DNA from: Cymodocea nodosa
Taxonomy: Eukaryota; Streptophyta; Magnoliopsida; Alismatales; Cymodoceaceae
Direction of reading: 5' to 3'
Assembly (NCBI GenBank): GCA_036874045.1
Contig: CM072342.1
Location: 6,780,501 to 6,844,500, forward strand
DNA length: 64,000 nucleotides
Shown here: in pieces, positions 37,701 through 46,035 of the stretch
Layout: each line of letters starts with the position of its first letter
Position numbering within the stretch: position 1 is the first letter of the stretch
Translations under genes and position numbers: made by a program
The notes under the pieces: generated by a model
Database searches by the model: none
What the model saw: the letters and a program-made list of their open reading frames with translations, nothing else
Told to the model about the DNA's origin: nothing

Positions 37701-40700
37701 TCTAATAAACATAGGTTCACACCAAAGGTCTTCTCTAAGTTCATATTTATTTGTCTCACTTATAGATGAAATCATTAAGAAAAAAAAAAAAAAAAACCTG
37801 TTGTATGTTATTTACTGATGACATAATTTTAATCGATAAAGTTAGAAATTAATTCTAAATTAAAATTATGAATGAATATTTTAGAGTTCAAAGGATTTTA
37901 ATTGAATTAGTCAAAAACTAAATATATGGAATGTAGGTTTAATGAAAATAGTACTAATAATAAAGGTATGTACTTAGATGACTATGAGATTCATAAAAGT
38001 AAGACTTTTAAATACTTAAATGTATAATAAGTAGTAATGGTGAAATTATAAAATATGTTATTCATAAGATTAAAATAAGATGAATAAAGTAGAGAAATGC
38101 TACTAAAGCATTATGTGATAGAAGAATACTCTTAAAATAAAAGGAAAGTTCTATAAAATTGTTATTCACCTAATTATACTTTGTGATTCAAAATTTGAGA
38201 TTATATTCTATGTAATTGGGTATACGGATCTATATATGGATCCTTCACCCTATTTATATGTATCATATCCTTATGTCTATAGAGAACATATTTTTCAAGC
38301 TCAATTTCCACATGGTATTACAACTAAGTTAACAGGTGGACCAACTAGGTGATTGGCAGCTAGGCAACCGACGACCAGGTGACCGAAGGCCACGTAATTG
38401 AGACTGTGTCTCTAGATGTGGAGTGATCAACGATGCGAGAGTTTGCGGCTATGTGACTGGTGACGTGGGAGTCTACGAGGTTTTTACGAGAGTGTTCACA
38501 CAGGCAGCTACGACTGAGGTTTACATGAGTTCATAGTTAGGCGATGCGAAAGAATGTGCGAGTTCATATGTGGGAGTCGGTTTTCGGTTCTTCCAACGAG
38601 AGGAGGCCACACTACGAAGGTGTGAGGGCTTCGTGTAGAAGGCTACGTACAAAGTGACTTTCATCTGACGTTAGAGACTGTGTGTGAACCGAGAGATCTG
38701 GTTGAAGCTGCCTAACTTTCCAGGCAACTGTGGCTGAGTCGTTCGATTGCTGTGTATGTCCAACAGAGACTACTATTGCTGAGAGCTACTTGGATTATCC
38801 ACTATGGCAACTATGGGATTTCATGGTTCCTTGTGTTGGTGTGCGAGTTTCCAAGCATGTGTCTGGTCCCTTAGGTCTCTTCTATGGACGTTGAAGAACG
38901 GAGGCCTCTAGGTTAGTGGTTGTTGCTGATCTTTGCGCAAATGGTAGCTGTTGAATCTATCAATGTTGCAAGCAGTGGCTACTGAATCCATTGGTGTTGG
39001 TTGTCTTGATGACTTTCAGAGAGACCATGATCTAACAACTATTTGAAATGACAATCAAGCTCAACTACCATACGTGGTCGCTAAGCTTTCTCACCTTTGT
39101 AGCAGCACAAAGGAAGAGTCGACACCTCACTCAACCACCTTCAGATATTAAGGATGGTGCATATGATGATTGATTTGCTAATGATGCTGCTGTTATTACT
39201 TGACTGAAAAATAGTATAGAATTGTCTATTGCTAAAGGCATGATGATGCTTTGCCTTGCAAAACTTATATGGGACATCTTAAAGCAAATGTATGTTGAGG
39301 AAAGAAACATTTTAAAAGTTTATGAGATCTATAAGAATATATTTACTCTTAGGATGTCAAGGCAATCAATGCAAGAGTATTATAGGATAATGAGGTTTTT
39401 ATTTGAGGAACTAAACATCTTTCAACCACCTACTACTGATCTTGTAACACTACAGAGGTATCAGAATAATCTTCAAGTGGTAGCCTTCCTAGCTAGTCTC
39501 CAATCGGACTTAGTGTCTTAGGTCCGAGGTCACCTTCTAGGAGGAGACACTACACTAGATTTGGGGACTACCTTTGCTAGAGTTTTATGCATCTCCAAAA
39601 CAAGCAATGTAATAGGTGCAGTAACACAGGAGACCTTAGCCTTAGCTGTTAGAAACATTCAAAATAGGCAGGATAGTTGTCCCAACCATGGGACTGGAAG
39701 ATGTAAGATTCCTTGTTCTCACTACGAGAAAACAAATTATAGATCAGAAAAGTACTGGGAGAAGTTTAGGAAGTCAACTTGAGCTCAAGCGATGACAGAA
39801 ACAAAGGATACATCAGGTGCTACTTTGAGGCATTGACTATAACCATTACTCAGTAGAAGTATAAGAATCGGAAGCGGGCACAGAGCTTCAGCTACCCAGT
39901 AGTAGCATCTTTGGCTTCCACCTCAGGCATGACCATGTCTAATAGTGAGGTTCAACCTTAGATTGTCGACTCAGATGCATCTCAACATATGATAGGATGT
40001 CCTACCATTTTCTCCTGCTTACAGAAAATTACAAATCTACACAGTGTCACCATTATTGATGGATGCTCATGTCAAATATTAGGACGTGGCACAATTGATG
40101 TCACCCCCGATATTCAACTTAAAAGCACCTTATATATTCCTAAACTCTTTGTTAATCTTTTATCTATTAGTTCCATTATGATCTAATTATCCTGTTTTGT
40201 GATTTTCTTCCTATTTTATTGTACTTTTCAAGATCTATAAACAAGGAAGAGAATTAGTTTGAGCTATAAAAGAAGCTATGGGGAGTATGTTCTCGTTCGT
40301 GATACTCCTTCTTGTGGTCTTGTAGCTCTGTTGTCATCTACTACTGTGTCTTCTCTTCTTTAACATCACTGGTTGGGGCATCCTTCAGCTCACAAGCTTC
40401 AATAGTTGTTACCTTAGGTTACTATACCAGATTTTGATTGTAAATCTTGTCAATTAGGGAAACACTATTGGTCTACCTATCCTTGTGTATCTCTTCCTAA
40501 GAGTAGTACAATGTTTGACTTAGTTCATTGTCATGTGTGAGGCCTTAGTCGTGTTACCTCACTACATGGTTTTCGTTATTATCTTGTTCTTGTAGATGAC
40601 TTCTTAAAAGTGTGTTGGGTGCATCTATTGAAAGATAAGCAGAATATTGTAACTTCTGTTGAAAACTTTGTTAATAAAATTAAAACCCAATTTTCTGTTA

Positions 40701-43700
40701 CTCCTAAGTGTCTTTGTATAGATAATGCACTAGAATTTATTAATACTATATTTCAAAATTTTTGTTTGTCTCAAGGAATTATTCATCAAACGATATGCCT
40801 ACACACCTCTCAATAGAACGGGGTTACTAAGAGAAAGCATCGTCATTTTCTGGATATCATTAGGACTCTTCTTCTTCACATAAAAATTTCAAAATACCTT
40901 TAGTCTAATGCTGTCTTTACTACTGCATATCTTATTAATAGGATGTCATTTTTCCATTAGGAGGAGAAATTCCTATTCATCGCCTTTACCCTACTAGAGA
41001 GTTGTTTGGTCTTACTCCTAGAGTGTTTGGATGCACTACATATGTTTATAATCTTAGTCTTGGTCGAGATAAACTTGATGTCCGTGCTATCAAGTATGTG
41101 TTTGTAGAATACTTTCGAATTCAGAAAGGTTATAGGTGTTATTATTCTCCCACAGAACGCTACTACATATCTATTAATGTTACATTCACTGAAGATCAAC
41201 CTTATTTCTCAGGAGATATTGGTCATCTAATCCTCTCTTACCTAGTTTGACTTCTGCTAGTCAAGATAAGAGAATTTTGGTTGAGGATTCTTAAGGGGAT
41301 AGTGGTGTAGAGTCCTCTAATACTACTAGGGATGACAATTTGGGTGAGGAAAGACCACTACAAGTGTATCATAGGAGACGACATCTCCAAGCTGATTCTT
41401 TGACTCATCCAAGGATCTCCTCAGATGCAAAATTTTCTACTAACTACCTTCAACAGCCTCTAACAGATTTTGATGATCTTCCCATTGCTCTCTGAAAAAG
41501 TATTCGCACTTATGCCCAACACCTCATTGCTAACTTTGTTTCCTATGACCACCTAAGTCATTCTTGTCATACTTTTGCTTTAGCTGTCATATCTAAGAAT
41601 GTACTAAGGACATATCAGGAAGCTCTACAGAGTCCTACATAGAAGCATGTCGTGGATCAAGAGATGGAAGCATTATAGTCATGTGGCATATGAGAGTTGG
41701 TTCTTTGCTCAATTGATGCAAATCTTGTCTCTAACAAGTAAGTATTCATAGTGAAATACAAATTAGATGGCTCAGTAGAAAGACACAAGACATATTTGGT
41801 AGCAAAGAGATTTACACAGGAATATAGAGTTGACTATGCTGAAACTTTCACCTGTTGCTCATCTTAATTCTATCAAAGTTCTTTTGTCTATAGCAGTCAA
41901 CCAATAGTGAGAACTCCACCAACTTGATATAAAAAATGTCTTTCTCTATGGTGATCTGACGAAAAAGATTTACATGACACAACCTCTCGGGTATATCACC
42001 CAAAGGGGACAATTGGTTTGTAGATTGAGAAAAGCTATCTACAAACTGAAACAAAGCCCCTAGGCTTGGTTTAATAGATTAAGTGGAGTACTGGTTGCTG
42101 AAGGATTCAGAATATACATTGTTGATCACTCTGTATTCATTCATAGTTCTAATCGAGACTATACTATTTTAGCTATATATGTTGATGATATTCTACTTAC
42201 AAGTAGTGATAGTGAGGGAATTATCAAAACCAAAGAACATCTTGCCAAGATCTTCAAAACAAAGGATCTTGAAAAACTAGGATATTTTCTTAAGATTAAA
42301 TTTGTTTACTCCAAGAAAAAAATGATGTCATCTCAATGAAAATACGCTCTTGATTTGCTTACAGAGACAGAGAATTTAGGCTGCAAACCAGAAGTTACAC
42401 CTATTGAATAGAATCCACCTTTTTAGTACTCGTCTTCTAAGGAATTGGTAGATCTAAGTAGCTACAGGAAGTTAATTAGGAAGTTAATTAGGAAGTTAAT
42501 TTATCTCACTGTCACTAGGCCCGATATTTCTTATACTGTAGGACTGCTAAGTCAATTCATACACCAACCTCGACTGGTACATTAAGTAGGAGCCCAAAGA
42601 GTACTAGCCTACATTAAGGAGACACTAGGAAAAGAGTTATTATATCAAATAAATAAACACATGAAAATTGAAATGTTCTCTGATGCTGATTTTGTAAGGG
42701 ACAAAGGAGATAGGAAATCTACCTCTAGATATCTTACCTATGTAGGAAGAAATTTGGTCATATGGCGGAGCAACAAAACAAAATGTGGTGTCTTATTCAA
42801 GTGTTGAAGCCGAATATAGATCTATGCAACTCACTAGTTGTAAGTTAGTATGGTTCTGCTCTCTCTTAGGGGAACTTAGGATAACTATGGAAGAACCTAT
42901 TACTATGCACTGTGACAACCAAACGGCGATTTATATTGCACAACATGAGACATTTCATGAACAAACCAAACATATAGAGATTGATTGTCATTATATCTGA
43001 GATTTGATAATAAATGGTATTATCTACACTCTTCATATCCTATCTTCTGAAGAGCAAGCGGATATTCTCACTAAGGTGTTATGTCGTAGGTCTTTTGATT
43101 ATCTTTGTAACAAGCTGAGAATGATAGATATATATTTTCCAACTTGAAGAAGAATGTTATGTTATATTTTATGTAATTGGGTATATGGATCCTTCACCCT
43201 ATATATATATATCCTATTCTTGTGTCTATAGAGAACATATTTTTTAAGCTCAATTTCCACATAAGGTATGATCATGTACAATAAGTTAATGTTGCTAAGA
43301 TACATATGCTTAAATGGATGAGTACTAACATTAAAAGAAAGAAATTAAAAAATGATTTTATTAGAAATAAAATAAAAGATGCACCTGTCAAAGAAAATAT
43401 AAGAAAAAAATTAGCTTAAGTTGTTTGGTCATATCCTTTGAAGACAAATGAATGCATTAATAAAGAAACAAGAATCAATTAGTGCAATAGAAATTAAAAG
43501 AAATAAAGGTAGATGATCTAAAACTACTTGATTAGGAATTGTAAGAAAAGATTTAAATTTATGTAATTGACTAAAGATTATTGTTGTTGAAGTATATTAT
43601 ATATTTATATGTTATTGAGCTAACACTTGTTCTATCTAATTAATCTGATAATAGCAATGACTGTATGTATGTAAATATATTTATTTTTAATTTATACCAT

Positions 43701-46035
43701 TTTAAAAAAAAACTCCCTTCAAAACCCTCATTTAAATGTTTCAATTTCCAGTCTGTATAATGTCCAGTTTCTGTTTTTCACAGCACTAGCTACCATATAA
43801 CTTGTCTACACATCAGGTTGATGGCTTATATGTACAAAAATATGTAGAATCAAATAACCTAGTATATTGTGAAACTAAATTTTCATGGCTCAATGTCTCT
43901 ATATTTTAGTTGTTCTTAGAGGAACTCAGCAACATGTTTAACAAGGGATTTGTGCCAGATATAAAGATAGGGGAATCCAACTTCCTTTAGAAGCAAAACC
44001 CAAATTTGTAAAGACATTGAATGAGAAGTCCACAATAAATAATCTGTAAACATATCAAAGGAGACCTTGCATGTCCAGATAAAGAAAGAAAAAGCAAATG
44101 CAATCACAATAAATTTACCTTTAGCCTCCCATTTGATACCACAATGAGCACAATGCAACATATCAAAGGAGAGATATGGGAAAGGCAGTTGATTTGATGC
44201 AAATGAAGCAATAATTGCGGGAAGGCCTCTTTCTAAGGTTAATTGGACTTGGCTTCCCGAAACTTCATAACTGGCAATGCACATTGTCAAGAGGTTCTTA
44301 GAGAAAAGATGAGCCCCAAAGCTTCCAAAACCGCAGCCTATATCCAACACATTCCTAATCTGTACATTTTAAAGTGAAATTAAGACACAAAGAGAGAAAA
44401 AGTTTCCAACAACTACCTTTAAAAATGAAAAAAAAAACCTAAGAACCTTATCAATTGTGTAAATTAAAATATCTGAAGAGCATGAAACATAGCATTTGAC
44501 AAGTGAAATCTAAAACGCGGATTCCATGTTATCAACGACCTTAGCAAGAATTATGCATGCTATGCACATCATTAATATTGATTCCACACTGAACAATGAG
44601 TAGGCCATTACTCAAAACAGCGAGAAGCAAACTCTAATGGGACAAGCATTCTCTTATCACAAAACAGTTACCACCAAAGTAATATGAAATTTTTGATAAT
44701 GGTCAAAGTGATATGAAATTCACATGATATCTAATGTTCTAAAGCCATAGGGAGGTAGCATCAAGTGCTGATGAATCAATATAAATCAACAGTACATGGC
44801 ACATCCACTATCACCAAGATTTCTATTCTTCTGTCTGAAAGCAAACTATGGTTATTTTACAAGTCAAACTTAAAGATCATGTTTTTGAGACCACATTCTG
44901 ACACTACATACTAGGTAAGACATTGATTTTAGTTATTGTTTTTGTAAAAACCATGGTACCACTCGTATCAAATTGCAAATACAAACTGTATGCTTGTAAA
45001 CTTTTTGCTTAGTCCTCAATATTCTTTTGCCAAGAACCCTCAAAATACTATTATTGTAAATCAATTTAGTCAGGAAAAGGCATGATTTAACAAAATGCAA
45101 ATTACACTTACACCGGCTTTGCTGAAACTGGATGCATCACGTAGTCCAATCATCTCAGCAATTTGATGAGAATAATCTTCTATTCCATCAACCATGATGG
45201 AATCAGAATGGAAAGATATTTGTTCCTCCTCCACCATCATTCTACAACGAAAAGGACCATTAGGAACCAGGATGTGAAAGAATTACACAAAAACAATAAA
45301 AATTAGTTTAGACGTGAAGTTTCCATTTGATAGATCTCAACTAAATATGTGTGCCAACAGTTAAAAAAAATGGATAATCCAAAAAGAAACAAGACAGAAA
45401 TACCTTTTTGTCAAACTGCCCGAGGAGAATTCTTGTCCGGTGGTCTTTACGTTCCCCTTCCAGATGAAGTCCCTCCCAGTTGGCCATCTGAGGGGGAGCC
45501 GATAATTTTGTGGTGGCAAAACCAGACAAGTCCTTTCGTTGGCATCTTGGATGCATCTACGCTCATATTGGACCATACCAATATCGAAATCTTCTGTATC
45601 CGTCACCTCTGTAACATTAGAATAACATGGGACATAATTCTCATACTGTGATGGACAGAATTGGAGCTCCTTAACCTTCACAACACCAAGAGAGAGATCC
45701 TCAATTTCCGAAAGATCTGTGAGGAGCTGCTCCTGGAGTCTCCGGTAGACCCGATAGATATTAATCCGTGAAGAACTCGAGACGGAGATGGTCCAATATA
45801 GAGAGACAGGGATAGCGAGCACCAAAATTAAAGCTAAGCTGAGCTTCAATAAGAAAATGGTCACACTCACTTTGTTTCGACAAGCTGCCGCTGGGCTCTG
45901 CAAGTCATGTGGGTTCAACCCAAATCCAAATCCACTTTCATGGTCATTGGAGAGGACGCTGTAATCTGACGACTCCCAACCAGTGACGAGAAGACCACCG
46001 CCACCAGACGAACCTCTGTACAGCGGTCTCGACAT
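10574..46035 (-). CDS. QUA2: QUA2/TSD2-like putative pectin (homogalacturonan) methyltransferase, whole gene, 8 exons
   Basis: Predicted Golgi type II membrane enzyme that would transfer methyl groups from SAM to homogalacturonan. Coding exons on the minus strand: 46035-45404, 45241-45112, 44359-44119, 36327-36105, 36013-35844, 35738-35435, 11725-11587, 10732-10574. All introns are GT/AG, phases 2,0,1,2,1,2,0 agree, and the joined frame encodes 665 residues (Arabidopsis QUA2 is about 680). Visible parts: short cytosolic tail, membrane segment about 57-83, sequon NVT at 140, RWPTGRD at 183-189, SAM motif LDIGCGFGSFG at 259-269, DRLLKPGGYF at 343-352, SDHPKRPGDE at 496-505, NVLDMNARFG at 516-525, and a C-terminal GWVILQDTA at 614. 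Introns 3 and 6 carry retrotransposons, which makes the gene 35 kb long. No exon is broken, so it may still be functional. It could instead be one of the close QUA2-like paralogues. Confidence 0.88.
11587..11725 (-). CDS. QUA2: QUA2-like exon 7, 23.7 kb from exon 6
   Basis: 139 nt, residues 567-613, reading WCEAFPTFPRTYDMVNADG and then LEIDRILRPE. Acceptor TTTTCAG|G completes the Trp codon TG|G left open by exon 6, and the donor is CCAGAG|GTACTA. Family sequence continues across the join without gap, which ties this exon to the others despite the distance. Confidence 0.85.
12040..12146 (-). repeat. Copia-C 3' LTR
   Basis: 107-bp LTR, with TCCCTAACAAAATTTACAAT shared with the 34-kb copy. It keeps a 21-bp block (about 12086-12106) with TATTTAAA that the other LTR lacks. 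TSD GTTTT lies just to the left. Confidence 0.75.
12160..15300 (-). pseudogene. Copia-C pol remnant
   Basis: Reading the minus strand gives integrase pieces around 14.0-14.4 kb (VDDYFHVY, GHKYYVVF), the RT catalytic box VYVDDILVTGND at about 13030-13070, and the RNase H end IDTFTKGLN at about 12205-12235. The polyprotein would supply protease, integrase, RT and RNase H. Stops and shifts occur throughout and no long frame survives. Confidence 0.7.
15304..15588 (-). pseudogene. Copia-C gag fragment
   Basis: A 94-residue open frame with the copia gag N-terminal pattern: LNKNNYLMRTNNFKIFF, then QPPLDPNDTNYKDW and SPTKKIWNIL. Gag coats element RNA. It lies just inside the point where Copia-A entered, so its 5' LTR is now 18 kb away. 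Confidence 0.7.
15728..15970 (+). repeat. Copia-A 5' LTR
   Basis: Starts TGTTGAATATC and ends GCATAACA. A likely TATA element, CTATTTAAG, is near 15795-15802. Same length as the 3' LTR, with about 22 mismatches counted by eye. Confidence 0.85.
16064..17592 (-). repeat. Copia-B 3' LTR with palindromic repeat array
   Basis: Direct copy of 27218-28701. From about 16630 to 17400 it contains repeated half-motifs (C)GGATAGTTA and TAACTC(T/A)CCGAAA in opposite orientation, forming six to eight imperfect dyads 60-100 bp apart. Confidence 0.85.
17915..19306 (-). pseudogene. Copia-B RT (C-terminal part) and RNase H
   Basis: A single reading frame from 19306 to 17915 broken by only three stop codons (near 18809, 18401 and 18203) and no frameshift. 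It shows ARLVTQGYNQQERINHEETF, MDVKSVFLNSILQEKLYVEQ, YVENIIFGAT in place of the YVDD box, GSLLYLTANRPDIMF, and the RNase H tail EQLADIFTKPLSE. The catalytic YVDD reads YVEN, so RT would be inactive even without the stops. Its N-terminal end was cut off by the Harbinger insertion at 19313. Confidence 0.82.
19500..19830 (+). promoter_or_regulatory. GC-rich 5' region of the Harbinger element with 26-bp tandem repeats
   Basis: A CpG-dense block in otherwise AT-rich DNA. Three head-to-tail 26-bp units (19609-19634, 19635-19660, 19661-19686) of the form GCTCGCGGCCTCGATGCTCA... are followed by a diverged fourth at 19759-19784. CGACACCGACGCTCCTTC recurs at about 19521, 19557 and 19701. It lies between the left terminus and ORF1, where a promoter or 5' leader is expected. 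Function is inferred. Confidence 0.5.
20719..21689 (+). pseudogene. Harbinger ORF1: Myb/SANT-like DNA-binding protein
   Basis: This accessory protein is thought to bind the transposon ends and recruit the transposase. The first segment (20719-20982) reads YMNWSTKQDKIFLGILAAEI, then VESRMKTWRAIYKNY, the Myb/SANT-like trihelix pattern. A TGA follows at 20980, and the frame continues GWDYIRGHTDISKEIWDEF. An apparent intron (GTACAT at 21043 to TTTGCAG at 21131) leads to QHPECKSCAGKPYPIYDDL. A second stop, TAA at 21531-21533, is followed in frame by 51 more codons (LMKMEGLTKGEKLVGVKLLE) to TAG at 21687. So there are two stops and no frameshift. Confidence 0.75.
21856..22095 (+). repeat. Tandem repeats of about 48 bp between the Harbinger ORFs
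   Basis: Five to six imperfect head-to-tail copies of TTGAATTGTTTGGCAGG with TTATTACATTATATGTTGAT. Unit lengths vary slightly through small deletions. They lie between the end of ORF1 and the transposase start. Confidence 0.75.
22158..23539 (+). pseudogene. Harbinger transposase (DDE_Tnp_4 / HARBI1-like)
   Basis: DDE nuclease that would excise and insert the element. Exon 1 (22158-22671) is shifted by one extra T in the T7 run at 22391-22397 (between CRKIYRLSQHVF and WEFCELLRRQ). An intron (22672-22755, GTAAG to TGTAG) leads to DYIGVIDGTHV with the first catalytic Asp; STTDARIL carries the second. A second intron (about 22983-23063) appears to have lost its GT donor (GATATGAG). It leads to GTFYLVDAGFPNRPEF and RNVIKRTFGVIKHRF. 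Relatives usually have Glu in the RNVIERTFG position, so Lys here may be a lost catalytic residue. One insertion, one donor change and one substitution make it a recently dead gene. Confidence 0.82.
23963..24120 (-). pseudogene. Copia-B RT N-terminal fragment, separated by the Harbinger insertion
   Basis: Reads EPSTVEDAYNDEYWIMAMQE, then ELNQFKKNEVWNLIERPIKK and SIIGTK, up to the right Harbinger TSD. The sequence resumes at 19310 with VFKNKLDNNDSIIRNKARL, proving the two pieces were contiguous. Confidence 0.8.
24560..25640 (-). pseudogene. Copia-B protease and integrase region
   Basis: Protease begins KWIIDSGCSKHMIGKKRLLE at about 25590 with the catalytic DSG intact, followed by ENVLHVNGLKQNLLSVGQLC. 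Integrase then shows HMDLFGTTQT, YTLVVVDDYTRFTWVIFL and IRSDHGVEFEN (about 24997-24770). An in-frame stop replaces a residue before NGVVERKNRS near 24710. Confidence 0.78.
25681..27165 (-). pseudogene. Copia-B gag
   Basis: Starts just inside the primer-binding site with MAFHTTEGQNIHRPLLFDG, then SNYSYWKNRIKCFLKSIDV, the copia gag fold. A CCHC zinc knuckle (CYKCKKLGHIQLYCP) lies at about 26325-26370, and a coiled-coil-rich tail reaches 25681. A few stops or shifts separate the open segments (27165-26872, 26784-26533, 26277-25681). Confidence 0.78.
27218..28701 (-). repeat. Copia-B 5' LTR
   Basis: Direct copy of 16064-17592. On the plus strand it runs from TGTTAGGACC to GGTCCTTTCA. The first 170 bases differ from the other LTR at roughly one position in twelve, so the insertion is not recent. 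The palindromic array is present here too (about 27780-28510). Confidence 0.85.
28707..29050 (+). repeat. CG-rich degenerate tandem array in the Copia-A leader
   Basis: About 340 bases dominated by variants of TCTGCGTTCGTC and TGCGTGCGTTCATC. It lies between the Copia-B insertion and the Copia-A gag start, so it is the untranslated leader of Copia-A. Open frames here (Cys/Arg/Ala-rich in three frames) are by-products of the repeat. Confidence 0.65.
29351..30199 (+). pseudogene. Copia-A gag
   Basis: Starts MTTLALKVEKFNVKNSFSLW. It includes GLWNKLETLYMTKSLTNKL and the zinc knuckle CNYCKENGHWKANYP (about 30049-30095), whose second Cys-His spacing matches CCHC. Several stops (for example near 29442 and 29702) interrupt it. 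Confidence 0.8.
30200..33280 (+). pseudogene. Copia-A pol (protease, integrase, RT, RNase H)
   Basis: Protease start ILDPRVSHHMTP is at about 30200, with DSG altered to DPR. Integrase follows (VDDYSHITWVFILK, LRTDNGLEFYSHEF, TPQQNEVVEHLNRTLLE, 30840-31110). RT has CKWMFKRKVE, EQLDMKTVFLHGDLEEEIWM and an intact YVDDILIAAKD (about 32320). RNase H has SNSDFAGDVDQRRS, the E-containing TIEVEYIAMTEAA and LADIFTKKV at about 33200. Most stops stand where relatives have Gln or Trp, for example after EEIWME at 32114. Not functional. Confidence 0.82.
33351..33593 (+). repeat. Copia-A 3' LTR
   Basis: Same length as the 5' LTR. Its first TG has become TA. It is preceded by AAAGTGGAGAT, a likely polypurine tract, and followed by the AGACA duplication. 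Confidence 0.85.
34005..34090 (-). repeat. Copia-C 5' LTR
   Basis: 86 bp, a shortened partner of 12040-12146. It lacks the TATTTAAA-containing block. From 33599 to 34004 lies the Copia-C leader with its primer-binding site. From 34096 to 35434 only unassigned AT-rich intron sequence was seen. Confidence 0.72.
35435..35738 (-). CDS. QUA2: QUA2-like exon 6
   Basis: 304 nt, residues 466-566 plus two bases of W567. It holds LLSPLIFSDHPKRPGDE, NMLRNVLDMNARFGSF and AVWVMNVVPT. Acceptor ACGTCAG|GT and donor GATTG|GTATGT. The 23.7-kb intron with the transposon nest starts here. Confidence 0.88.
35844..36013 (-). CDS. QUA2: QUA2-like exon 5
   Basis: 170 nt, residues 409-465 plus one base, including DIESPYYQALHSCVAGTRSD, then RWIPIENRTPW. 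Acceptor AATGTAG|G and donor TATG|GTACAT, flanked by short introns of 91 and 105 nt. Confidence 0.85.
36105..36327 (-). CDS. QUA2: QUA2-like exon 4
   Basis: 223 nt, residues 335-408 plus two bases. It begins DGVFLVEADRLLKPGGYFVW and ends KKKCYSSR. Acceptor TGTGCAG|AT and donor TCTCG|GTAACT. The split codon G|AT with exon 3 gives the conserved Asp. Confidence 0.88.
36835..36875. repeat. 13-bp perfect inverted repeat
   Basis: AATGGTCATTTTC (36835-36847) and its exact complement GAAAATGACCATT (36863-36875), separated by 15 pyrimidine-rich bases. It lies within intron 3, upstream of the LINE remnant on the plus strand. Confidence 0.7.
37150..38195 (+). pseudogene. RTE-type LINE reverse transcriptase remnant, 5' piece
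   Basis: Translation shows the plant RTE-like RT order: IPIEVHKSMSDIG, NTYFKNKGDI (about 37310), NYCGIKLISHTMKL (about 37345), IGAIHLLRQEVEN, LFVSLIDEIIKK (about 37750) and a degraded FTDDI box near 37813. Frameshifts and stops are frequent. An A-run near 37780 breaks the frame. LINE RT copies RNA at nicked chromosomal DNA. The remnant continues at 43262 after Copia-D. Confidence 0.65.
39048..39830 (+). pseudogene. Copia-D gag
   Basis: Reads MTIKLNYHTWSLSFLTFVA, then SIAKGMMMLCLAKLIWDILK, YEIYKNIFTLRMSRQSMQEY and LASLQSDLVS. This is the copia gag-polypeptide pattern. A CCHC-like segment, CSHYEKTNYRSEKYW (about 39717-39760), has lost two of the zinc ligands. Stops lie near 39170 and 39519. 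Confidence 0.78.
39960..43130 (+). pseudogene. Copia-D pol
   Basis: Protease begins IVDSDASQHMIG (about 39962) with DSG altered to DSD. Integrase has LVDDFLKVCWVHLL and IDNALEFINTIF. RT has YVDDILLTSSDSEG (about 42178) intact. RNase H has SDADFVRDKGDRKSTSRY and VSYSSVEAEYRSMQ (about 42785). A 12-bp unit at 42466-42501 is tripled in frame. Many stops and shifts are present. Confidence 0.78.
43262..43620 (+). pseudogene. RTE-type LINE remnant, 3' piece
   Basis: Continues the LINE after Copia-D. It reads VNVAKIHMLKWMSTNIKRKK, then LKNDFIRNKIKDAPVKENIR and a decayed version of the family's C-terminal RKDLKL...LTKD. In relatives these motifs directly follow the sequence that ends at 38195, which supports one LINE split by Copia-D. 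Confidence 0.6.
44119..44359 (-). CDS. QUA2: QUA2-like exon 3 (SAM-binding motif)
   Basis: 241 nt, residues 255-334 plus one base. It carries SAM motif I (LDIGCGFGSFGAHL), then SGSQVQLTLERGLPA and SFDMLHCAHCGIKW. Acceptor TGTACAG|ATT and donor CTAAAG|GTAAAT. The next intron is 7.8 kb. Confidence 0.88.
45112..45241 (-). CDS. QUA2: QUA2-like exon 2
   Basis: 130 nt, residues 211-254, with MMVEEEQISF, then EDYSHQIAEMIGLRDASSF. Acceptor TTGTAG|A at 45241 and donor GCCGGT|GTAAGTG at 45112. It follows a 162-nt intron and is too short to stand out as an open frame. It joins in phase to both neighbours. Confidence 0.85.
45404..46035 (-). CDS. QUA2: QUA2-like exon 1
   Basis: Encodes residues 1-210 and two bases of R211. 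It starts MSRPLYRGSSGG, matching the family's usual start; an upstream in-frame Met at 46128 is less likely. It contains the signal-anchor helix (FLLKLSLALILVLAIPVSLY, about 61-80) and the stem region. The donor is AAAAG|GTATTT. Confidence 0.88.

Larger units (their letters stand above)
38196..43261 (+). mobile_element. Copia-D: Ty1/copia element inside the LINE in intron 3
   Basis: Short LTRs (38196-38312 and 43155-43261) share ATGTAATTGGGTATA, GGATCCTTCACCCTA and CTCAATTTCCACA. A primer-binding-like TGGTATTACAACTA follows the first at 38313. Length 5.07 kb. Gag, protease, integrase, RT and RNase H are in copia order on the plus strand, antisense to the host gene. The TSD is not clear. Frames are broken throughout, so it is an old insertion, though younger than the LINE it splits. 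Confidence 0.8.
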
